From SMWN01 sp965221455 (GTDB lineage Bacteria > Pseudomonadota > Gammaproteobacteria > Eutrophobiales > Eutrophobiaceae), in the NCBI GenBank assembly GCA_965221455.1, contig OZ244890.1, positions 2,356,001 to 2,420,000 on the forward strand: 64,000 bases of DNA. The letters run 5' to 3'. Shown here piece after piece: positions 9,208-18,400 of this stretch. The translations under genes and the position numbers were made by a program. Within the stretch, counting starts at the first letter, position 1. Every line of letters starts with the position of its first letter. The notes beneath the pieces are model-generated. The model had not been told where the DNA came from. It did no database searches and worked only from the letters and a program-made list of their open reading frames with translations.

Positions 9208-9729
9208 TCAGTCTATGAGCAGCATCTGCCTGAACAGTAGAGCGAAACCATGATAGATATTTTGAAAAAATGATATCTTCCGGCACTCCCAAGTTGTTTT
9301 CAGCCAGGAGAGACTCTTAAATCCTTTAGGTTTTTTTTCCTTGATGAGAGCGATCATTTCTTTGTCGTCAATCTTTATACCGGGACCGCCAGGAAAATTC
9401 TTCAACTCTTCCGGCGGAATGTAGTAGGCGTGATGCTGGTGGAATTTCCTGCCGTTTGGATGAAATCTGTAAACAACAAAATTTAGATACCTGCCAACCC
9501 CCCTATAGACACGAGAAACCACGTTTTTATCCGAGGTGTGATGGATATTTAGCAAATTTTTATCGCGAAAGTCAAAATCCCGTGTTTCATCATCATAGTG
9601 TAACGTGAAATCATAGATATCGGTATCTACTTCGGGATTTTGGTAGTGACAATAAAAATAACTTGCTTCAGAGACAATCGGCAGAAAGAGTGATGGCAAT
9701 AAGAAGAAAATCCTCGGCATTATTTTCAT
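9208..9729 (-). CDS. Hypothetical secreted protein
   Basis: About 173 residues from the ATG at 9729. The N-terminus (MKIMPRIFFLLPSLFLPIVS) is a clear signal peptide. The mature part is rich in Tyr, His and Asp (FHPNGRKFHQHHAYYIPPEE) and has two cysteines, consistent with an exported protein with a disulphide. I do not recognise a family. A longer start at 9774 would run into the transposase remnant immediately upstream, so 9729 is preferred. Confidence 0.55.
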   Translation of the reverse strand: MKIMPRIFFLLPSLFLPIVSEASYFYCHYQNPEVDTDIYDFTLHYDDETRDFDFRDKNLLNIHHTSDKNVVSRVYRGVGRYLNFVVYRFHPNGRKFHQHHAYYIPPEELKNFPGGPGIKIDDKEMIALIKEKKPKGFKSLSWLKTTWECRKISFFQNIYHGFALLFRQMLLID

Positions 9730-9739
9730 AGCAGCGACG

Positions 9740-10157
9740 TATGACATACTGAGGATGAGTTCGGACCGCCACACGACGATAACAACCGCGGATACAAGGC
9801 AATATCTAATACACGTTGGCGAAACATATTATTTGTTTGCTTTGTTGAACGATACCAGTAAGTCGAACGAGATAAATTGACTACTGAACAAGCTTGTCTT
9901 CGTGAGACCCCACAGTCAATTAATACGTGCACTTGCTGTGGGTTTAGCACCCTTTTGCATTGACCACCTTGCAAACTATCAATGAGCAAGACGTGCTCTG
10001 CGCCGATCTTTTTTAATTGAGCGTTTTCTGAATACCGTTCCTCTAAACGACGCGGCCCTGCTTCATCCAGTCCACTATATTTCTTACGCCAACGAACGAT
10101 CTGGGTTTCACTAAATGTCTTTTGTTGCTTCACTGTTTTCGAGTTTGGCAAATTCAC
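9740..10157 (-). pseudogene. IS3-family transposase remnant
   Basis: The start resembles an OrfA N-terminus (FSETQIV) but jumps directly to RWRKKYSGLDEAGPRRLEE, lacking the middle of the usual HTH. An OrfB-like start follows (GVSRRQACSVVNLSRSTYWY). Near 9785 the frame shifts: an alternative frame reads RGCYRRVAVRTHP, matching the GYRR segment of IS3 OrfB, and then homology ends just before the gene at 9729. The DDE catalytic region is missing, so it cannot transpose. Confidence 0.75.
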
Positions 10158-10305
10158 AACCCTTTCTATTTTAATTGAGACTCCTTGCCTTTAAGGTTGG
10201 AGCGCAAGTCAATAATATTTCCTGTAAAACGCTATTAACCATTTATAAAATAGTACGGAATCATGCGATGCAAATACATTACAATCGTAATGGCGAAGTG
10301 GCGTT

Positions 10306-10881
10306 TTATTCTGTGCTATGTTGTACCGTGGTCACTGGATCTGTTTTTTTTGTTTTCTTTTTTCCGGATGTTTTCCTTGAGATTTTTTTACTGACCAGGT
10401 TCCTGTTTTTGGCGTGCGAATCTTTCGCCATACTGTTTTTGAATTTAAGCATTTTAGCCTGTAGTTTTGCATCGACTTGCGCAATGATTTCAACGGCAAG
10501 TAAACCTGCATTCATACCGCCACCGATAGCAACGCAGGCCACCGGGACGCCCATCGGCATTTGTGCAATTGAAAGCAGGGAATCCAAACCCTTGAGTGCT
10601 TTACTTTCTATAGGTACGCCGATGACCGGTAGCGGAGTGATACTTGCGAGCATGCCGGGTAAATGAGCCGCGCCCCCGGCGCCGGCGATGATGACACGTA
10701 AGCCTCTTTCGTGTGCCCGTAAGGCGTACTCGCTCATATCCATGGGCGTACGATGTGCGGAGACGACACGCGCTTCATACGGAATGTTAAATTTTTCGCA
10801 GATGTTTGCAGCGGCGTGCATCGTCGGCCAGTCAGAGTCACTGCCCATCACGATGCCGACCCAAGGTTGTTTCTCACTCAT
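10306..10881 (-). CDS. purE: N5-carboxyaminoimidazole ribonucleotide mutase PurE
   Basis: PurE converts N5-CAIR to CAIR in de novo purine synthesis. Family motifs are clear: VGIVMGSDSDWPTM, then VVSAHRTP, then AGAGGAAHLPGM, and SLLSIAQMPMGVPV. The segment that is usually AIGKAGAANA is shortened here to AIGGGMNAG. At 191 residues it is longer than the usual 160-170 because of a lysine-rich C-terminal tail (KKISRKTSGKKKTKK) after about residue 160. The start codon directly follows the purK stop codon, so the two are an operon with coupled translation. Confidence 0.95.
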   Translation of the reverse strand: MSEKQPWVGIVMGSDSDWPTMHAAANICEKFNIPYEARVVSAHRTPMDMSEYALRAHERGLRVIIAGAGGAAHLPGMLASITPLPVIGVPIESKALKGLDSLLSIAQMPMGVPVACVAIGGGMNAGLLAVEIIAQVDAKLQAKMLKFKNSMAKDSHAKNRNLVSKKISRKTSGKKKTKKTDPVTTVQHSTE

Positions 10882-12060
10882 TTAAGTGGTTCCAAAAACA
10901 ATGACATTCGCGGCGGCCTGTGCGGCCTGTTCAGCCTCAGACAATGTTTCACCGAGCGCGGTCACATGCCCCATTTTGCGCCCCGGGGTACTCAATTTCT
11001 TGCCATAAACATGCACATGCACCCCTGGCATGGCCAGTGCTTCATGCAAGCCTGCCGGATGACCGCTACCATGAGCCTGGGCAAGTAAATTGACCATGAC
11101 GGCGGCCGGTCCAATCATTCTGGTTGAACCCAAAGGCCAGCCGAGCACCGCCCGTACATGATTTTCAAATTGAGAACACTCACAGGCCTCGGCCGAATAA
11201 TGTCCAGAATTATGGACTCTGGGCGCAAGCTCGTTAATCAACACAGCATTATCTTTAGTCAGAAACATTTCCACGCCGAAACTTCCTGTGGCACCGACTG
11301 CGGCGACCGCCCGATGAGCGATATCAGTGGCTTGAATCGTAATTTCATCCGCGACGGGTGCCGGGGCACGCACCACATGGCAAATGTGATTTCTTTGCAC
11401 AGATTCGACCAACGGATATGCCGCGACTTCAGCATTTTCACCGGTGGTGATAATCATCGCCAGCTCAGACACAAAAGGACAAAAAGCCTCTGCGTATAGC
11501 GCTTGATTATCACCGTCAAGTTTATTCCAGGCGGCATCGATCTCACTGTCATCACTGACGGTGGCGTTACCCTTGCCGTCATAGCCATTTCTACGGGTTT
11601 TGATAATGAGTGGATAATGCCATGCTTTTGCGATATCAGCGATATCCTTGCGTGATTCAATGCGACTGAAAGGTGCCAGTGGCAGCCCGGCTCTCTGTAA
11701 AGTTTGTTTCTGGATAAACTTATCCTGTACCAGGCTGATGCTTTTCGCAGTAGGGCAGAGTTGATGTCCGGCTTGTTCCAATGCAGAGAGACTGTTGGCA
11801 TCAACGAATTCGTTTTCAAGCGTCACGACATCGGCCTGTTTGGCAAGGTTGATCAACTCATTGGGATTATCCCAATCACCCACGCAGACATGGCTGGCGA
11901 GATTGATTGCTGGCCCCTCGGATTTGCGTTCGAGTAGCAGGACATCACAGCCAAGTTGCAAAGCGGATAAAGCCGTCATTTTCGCCAACTGCCCGCCGCC
12001 GACAATCGCGATTCGTTTGCTGGATGAATTTTCTGTTTTGTGAACTGGTTTTATTCCCAT
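10882..12060 (-). CDS. purK: N5-carboxyaminoimidazole ribonucleotide synthetase PurK
   Basis: PurK is the ATP-grasp enzyme that carboxylates AIR with bicarbonate to N5-CAIR, feeding PurE. The sequence (392 residues) shows the N-terminal nucleotide-binding motif IAIVGGGQLAKM, the ATP-grasp core with IIKTRRNGYDGKGN, and the C-terminal signature NELAPRVHNSGHY. The first about 15 residues are a non-conserved extension and a later start is possible. It is first in the purK-purE operon; the promoter should lie in the AT-rich stretch just above 12061. Intact. Confidence 0.96.
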   Translation of the reverse strand: MGIKPVHKTENSSSKRIAIVGGGQLAKMTALSALQLGCDVLLLERKSEGPAINLASHVCVGDWDNPNELINLAKQADVVTLENEFVDANSLSALEQAGHQLCPTAKSISLVQDKFIQKQTLQRAGLPLAPFSRIESRKDIADIAKAWHYPLIIKTRRNGYDGKGNATVSDDSEIDAAWNKLDGDNQALYAEAFCPFVSELAMIITTGENAEVAAYPLVESVQRNHICHVVRAPAPVADEITIQATDIAHRAVAAVGATGSFGVEMFLTKDNAVLINELAPRVHNSGHYSAEACECSQFENHVRAVLGWPLGSTRMIGPAAVMVNLLAQAHGSGHPAGLHEALAMPGVHVHVYGKKLSTPGRKMGHVTALGETLSEAEQAAQAAANVIVFGTT

Positions 12061-12414
12061 GAATGCTTGTAATGCTAGAATGAATGCGTACTTTTAATGT
12101 TCAGAGCTGACTGAAAAAAGGGCGGCATGATAACGAATTGCAGGGCTTTTGGTAGCATTTATTTCGATACTAATTATATTTTTGATCTAGATAATGTTAA
12201 TGTAAAGATGCCTGTGAAACCATTAAAAACTTAATTTATTATAACCTCATAATATATTTATGAAAACATGCTAACTATATTGATATTTAAGCTAATTTAA
12301 GAATATTACAATGACTAAATATCGAGCAAGCCATAATGAAGGAAGCAGATTTGTTTGGTGCTACTTTACCTGTAGGCATCTTGTGCGACCTTGGGGAAGG
12401 TGAATCCTGGTAGC
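12061..12414. other. Intergenic AT-rich region between divergent purK and the giant adhesin gene
   Basis: No coding sequence is visible. The part at about 12180-12320 is very AT-rich with runs of TA steps and probably holds promoters for purK (leftward) and for the giant secreted protein (rightward). A stretch near 12251-12312 resembles the leader of the second giant gene at 21380-21440. No clear -35/-10 pair can be assigned. Confidence 0.4.
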
Positions 12415-15400
12415 ATGTTTCAGTCACACATAGAAAATTTGCTGGCAAGCAGGCAAATAACGGCCAATCAAAATAGGACTCGCATAATTGGCCGTTTCCC
12501 GGGCCGATATTCCCTGTATCTCTTGCTTTTGGTATTTCTGGGCTGGTTTTTCACCGCCCCGGTGTTTGCACAACGTGTTGTTCCGGGGGTGGGGCCTAGC
12601 AATCTGACCATCGCCGAAGGTGAAACTGGCAGCTACAATGTTGTGCTTCGTGACCAGCCGAGAGAAGGTGTTCCTTTCATATTTCATGTGTCTAATCCTG
12701 ATGCCAATGTTCATGTCGCGACAGTGAGCCCGACGACTCTGACTTTTACCAACAAAAACTGGAATAAGGTGCAAACCATAACCGTGAGAGCTGTTGAGGA
12801 CGATAATGCGCTAAATGAGGAGGTGTTTTTTTTCTTTCACACTACTTCTGGTAGCTATCACAGCGGCCCTAGAGCCTTCCAATTGAGAGTGAAAGTGGAT
12901 GATGATGAAACGGCTGGCGTGTCATTTAGCCCCACCGTGTTGACTGTAGATGAAGGTGGTAACGGCGCCTATACCATTGTGCTGCATAATAGGCCTGCAT
13001 CTAGTGTGGCCATGGTAGTAAGAAGTGGCGGAGCCGTGACAGTGAGTCCAAAAGGACTAGCGTTTAACAGAGACAACTGGGATATACCACAAACTGTGAC
13101 CGTGACAGGTGTTCAGGATGGGGATATCAATGATGATACTGCACGCCTGACCCATGAGATTACAAGCCTTGACGTCTCCTATGACAGGTTGATACCCGCC
13201 ATAAGCGACGTCACCGTGAACGTGATCGATGACGATACGGTTGGTGTGACAGTGACGCCCACCGTGCTGACCGTAGGCGAGACTGGTCATGGTACTTATA
13301 CGCTTGTGTTGGATACCCAGCCACCCGGTGATGTAGTCATTAAAGTGACGAGTGACAATACTCGTGTCGCGAGACTGCCGTTCGGAAATAAGTTCACTTT
13401 TAGACATTCAAACTGGAACATACCACAAACCGTGACCATGTTGGGGGTAGATGATTCGGATGTGCGCGATGATAGCACCAGTCTGCGTCATGCGATTACG
13501 GCGGATTCCTCGACACTTTATAGATCTGTGACACCAGATCCTGTCGCAGTGACAGTAGTGGACCGCAGTATAGTGATTTTAAGTTCAGACTACGTTTCGT
13601 GGCCGGGAAGGCTAAATATCAGGGAAGGAGAGTCCAGCAATTATATGCTATTTCTGTCAGCTAAACCGGCACACAATGTGACACTTACTGTGACGAGTGA
13701 TGTTATCGACGTCGTGACAGTGACATCACCGTTAGTGTTTACCCCACTTAATTGGAACAGTCCACGAACTGTGACTGTGACCGGTGTTGAGGATGAGAAT
13801 GCACGCAATGAAAGCCTGAGCCTGATCCATACGATGACGAGTACAGATCCCGACTTTAATTTGGGTGTTTTCCCGGTTAGTGATGTATCGGGAGGGCGCA
13901 TATCTTTGACCGTAATGGATAATGATACGGCGGGTGTGACAGTGGGTTCTACCAGACTGAATGTCGCCGAAGGTGGCACTGGCGGTTATACCGTTATGTT
14001 GACCAGCCAACCGACAGACGATGTTGAGATAACCGTGCGCAGTGACACCCTTACTGCTGCGACCGTGCCGTTAACGCCCCTGAGGTTCACCGCAGAGAAC
14101 TGGGACAGCGCACAAATCGTGACCGTGACCGGTGTGAATGATGCGGATGCCAATGATGCCAGTGTGGTGTTGAGTCATACAACGTCGAGTAGCGACAGCC
14201 AATACGATGCCGGGGCAATCACGATAAGCGATGTCACGGTGACCGTGACCGATGACGATACCGCCGGTGTGACGCTGAGTGATAGCACACTAAGGGTCGA
14301 AGAAGGTGAGACCGAGACATATACACTGGTATTGAGGAGCCAGCCAAGCGTTGATGTAACGATTGCGGTGATGAAGGAAGATACGGCGGGTGCTGTAACA
14401 GTGAGACCAACAACGCCACTGACGTTCACCCGAGACAACTGGCACAGCGCACAAACCGTGACCGTGACGAGTGTTGAGGATGCGGATGCGAACGATGAGA
14501 CTGTGCGCGTGAATCATACGGCGACAAGCGAAGACAATGCATATAACAGTGCGGTGGTCCCCCTTGTCACGGTGAACGTGACGGATGATGAGACGGCGAG
14601 TGTAATAGTCTCTCCAACTATCAGAACCATCACCGAAGGTGAGACCGGGACATATAGACTGGTATTGAGCAGCCAGCCAAGCGTTGATGTAACGATTGCG
14701 GTGATGAAGGAAGATACGGCGGGTGCTGTAACAGTGAGACCAACAACGCCACTGACGTTCACCCGAGACAACTGGCACAGCGCACAAACCGTGACCGTGA
14801 CGAGTGTTGAGGATGCGGATGCGAACGATGAGACTGTGCGCGTGAATCATACGATGACAAGCGAAGACAATGCCTATAACAGTGCGGTGGTCCCCCTTGT
14901 CACGGTGAACGTGACGGATGATGAGACGGCGAGTGTAATAGTCTCTCCAACTATCAGAACCATCACCGAAGGTGGGACCGGGACATATACACTGGTATTG
15001 AGCAGCCAACCGACAGACGAGGTTGAGATAAGCGTGCGCAGTGACACCCTTACTGCTGCGACCGTGCCGTTAACGCCCCTGAGATTCACCGCAGAGAACT
15101 GGAACAGCGCACAAATCGTGACCGTGACCGGTGTGGATGATGCGGATGCGAATGACGCCAGTGTGGTGTTGAGTCATACAACGTCGAGTAGCGACAGCCA
15201 ATACGATGCCGGGGCAATCACGATAAGCGATGTCACCGTCACCGTGACCGATGACGATACCGCCGGTGTGATGCTGAGTGATAGCAGATTAACGGTCAGC
15301 GAAGCAGGCACCGCCAGCTACAGGGTGCAGCTGAATACCCAACCGACAGACGAGGTTGAGATAAGCGTGCGCAGTGACACCCTTACTGCTGCGACCGTGC

Positions 15401-18400
15401 CGTTAACGCCCCTGAGATTCACCGCAGAGAACTGGAACAGCGCACAAATCGTGACCGTGACCGGTGTGGATGATGCGGATGCGAATGACGCCAGTGTGGT
15501 GTTGAGTCATACAACGTCGAGTAGCGACAGCCAATACGATGCCGGGGCAATCACGATAAGCGATGTCACCGTCACCGTGACCGATGACGATACCGCCGGT
15601 GTGATGCTGAGTGATAGCAGATTAACGGTCAGCGAAGCAGGCACCGCCAGCTACAGGGTGCAGCTGAATACCCAACCGACAGACGAGGTTGAGATAAGCG
15701 TGCGCAGTGACACCCTTGCTGCTGCGACCGTGCCGTTAACGCCCCTGAGATTCACCGCAGAGAACTGGGACAGCGCACAAATCGTGACCGTGACCGGTGT
15801 GGATGATGCGGATGCTGATGACGCCAGTGTGGTGTTGAGTCATACAACGTCGAGTAGCGACAGCCAATACGATGCCGGGGCAATCACGATAAGCGATGTC
15901 ACCGTGACCGTGAGAGATAATGATACAATAGGCGTGACAGTAACCCCTACCATTCTGGTTGTCGCGGAAGATGCAGGCACCGCCAGCTACAGGGTGCAGC
16001 TGAATACCCAACCGACAGACGAGGTTGAGATAAGCGTGCGCAGTGACACCCTTACTGCTGCGACCGTGCCGTTAACGCCCCTGAGATTCACCGCAGAGAA
16101 CTGGAACAGCGCACAAATCGTGACCGTGACCGGTGTGGATGATGCGGATGCGAATGACGCCAGTGTGGTGTTGAGTCATACAACGTCGAGTAGCGACAGC
16201 CAATACGATGCCGGGGCAATCACGATAAGCGATGTCACCGTCACCGTGACCGATGACGATACCGCCGGTGTGATGCTGAGTGATAGCAGATTAACGGTCA
16301 GCGAAGCAGGCACCGCCAGCTACAGGGTGCAGCTGAATACCCAACCGACAGACGAGGTTGAGATAAGCGTGCGCAGTGACACCCTTGCTGCTGCGACCGT
16401 GCCGTTAACGCCCCTGAGATTCACCGCAGAGAACTGGAACAGCGCACAAATCGTGACCGTGACCGGTGTGGATGATGCGGATGCGAATGACGCCAGTGTG
16501 GTGTTGAGTCATACAACGTCGAGTAGCGACAGCCAATACGATGCCGGGGCAATCACGATAAGCGATGTCACCGTCACCGTGACCGATGACGATACCGCCG
16601 GTGTGATGCTGAGTGATAGCAGATTAACGGTCAGCGAAGCAGGCACCGCCAGCTACAGGGTGCAGCTGAATACCCAACCGACAGACGAGGTTGAGATAAG
16701 CGTGCGCAGTGACACCCTTGCTGCTGCGACCGTGCCGTTAACGCCCCTGAGATTCACCGCAGAGAACTGGGACAGCGCACAAATCGTGACCGTGACCGGT
16801 GTGGATGATGCGGATGCGAATGACGCCAGTGTGGTGTTGAGTCATACAACGTCGAGTAGCGACAGCCAATACGATGCCGGGGCAATCACGATAAGCGATG
16901 TCACCGTCACCGTGACCGATGACGATACCGCCGGTGTGATGCTGAGTGATAGCAGATTAACGGTCAGCGAAGCAGGCACCGTCAGCTACAGGGTGCAGCT
17001 GAATACCCAACCGACAGACGAGGTTGAGATAAGCGTGCGCAGTGACACCCTTACTGCTGCGACCGTGCCGTTAACGCCCCTGAGATTCACCGCAGAGAAC
17101 TGGAACAGCGCACAAATCGTGACCGTGACCGGTGTGGATGATGCGGATGCGAATGACGCCAGTGTGGTGTTGAGTCATACAACGTCGAGTAGCGACAGCC
17201 AATACGATGCCGGGGCAATCACGATAAGCGATGTCACCGTCACCGTGACCGATGACGATACCGCCGGTGTGATGCTGAGTGATAGCAGATTAACGGTCAG
17301 CGAAGCAGGCACCGCCAGCTACAGGGTGCAGCTGAATACCCAACCGACAGACGAGGTTGAGATAAGCGTGCGCAGTGACACCCTTGCTGCTGCGACCGTG
17401 CCGTTAACGCCCCTGAGATTCACCGCAGAGAACTGGAACAGCGCACAAATCGTGACCGTGACCGGTGTGGATGATGCGGATGCGAATGACGCCAGTGTGG
17501 TGTTGAGTCATACAACGTCGAGTAGCGACAGCCAATACGATGCCGGGGCAATCACGATAAGCGATGTCACCGTCACCGTGACCGATGACGATATCGCCGG
17601 TGTGATGCTGAGTGATAGCAGATTAACGGTCAGCGAAGCAGGCACCGTCAGCTACAGGGTGCAGCTGAATACCCAACCGACAGACGAGGTTGAGATAAGC
17701 GTGCGCAGTGACACCCTTACTGCTGCGACCGTGCCGTTAACGCCCCTGAGATTCACCGCAGAGAACTGGAACAGCGCACAAATCGTGACCGTGACCGGTG
17801 TGGATGATGCGGATGCGAATGACGCCAGTGTGGTGTTGAGTCATACAACGTCGAGTAGCGACAGCCAATACGATGCCGGGGCAATCACGATAAGCGATGT
17901 CACCGTCACCGTGACCGATGACGATACCGCCGGTGTGATGCTGAGTGATAGCAGATTAACGGTCAGCGAAGCAGGCACCGTCAGCTACAGGGTGCAGCTG
18001 AATACCCAACCGACAGACGAGGTTGAGATAAGCGTGCGCAGTGACACCCTTACTGCTGCGACCGTGCCGTTAACGCCCCTGAGATTCACCGCAGAGAACT
18101 GGAACAGCGCACAAATCGTGACCGTGACCGGTGTGGATGATGCGGATGCTGATGACGCCAGTGTGGTGTTGAGTCATACAACGTCGAGTAGCGACAGCCA
18201 ATACGATGCCGGGGCAATCACGATAAGCGATGTCACCGTCACCGTGACCGATGACGATACCGCCGGTGTGATGCTGAGTGATAGCAGATTAACGGTCAGC
18301 GAAGCAGGCACCGCCAGCTACAGGGTGCAGCTGAATACCCAACCGACAGACGAGGTTGAGATAAGCGTGCGCAGTGACACCCTTACTGCTGCGACCGTGC

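Noticed and set aside
14290..15009. Long open frames on the minus strand within the giant repeat gene (also near 19063-19551 and 19642-20529)
   Set aside because: They are antisense shadows of the repeat modules, with His/Arg-rich unnatural composition and no ribosome sites; their repetition simply mirrors the sense modules.
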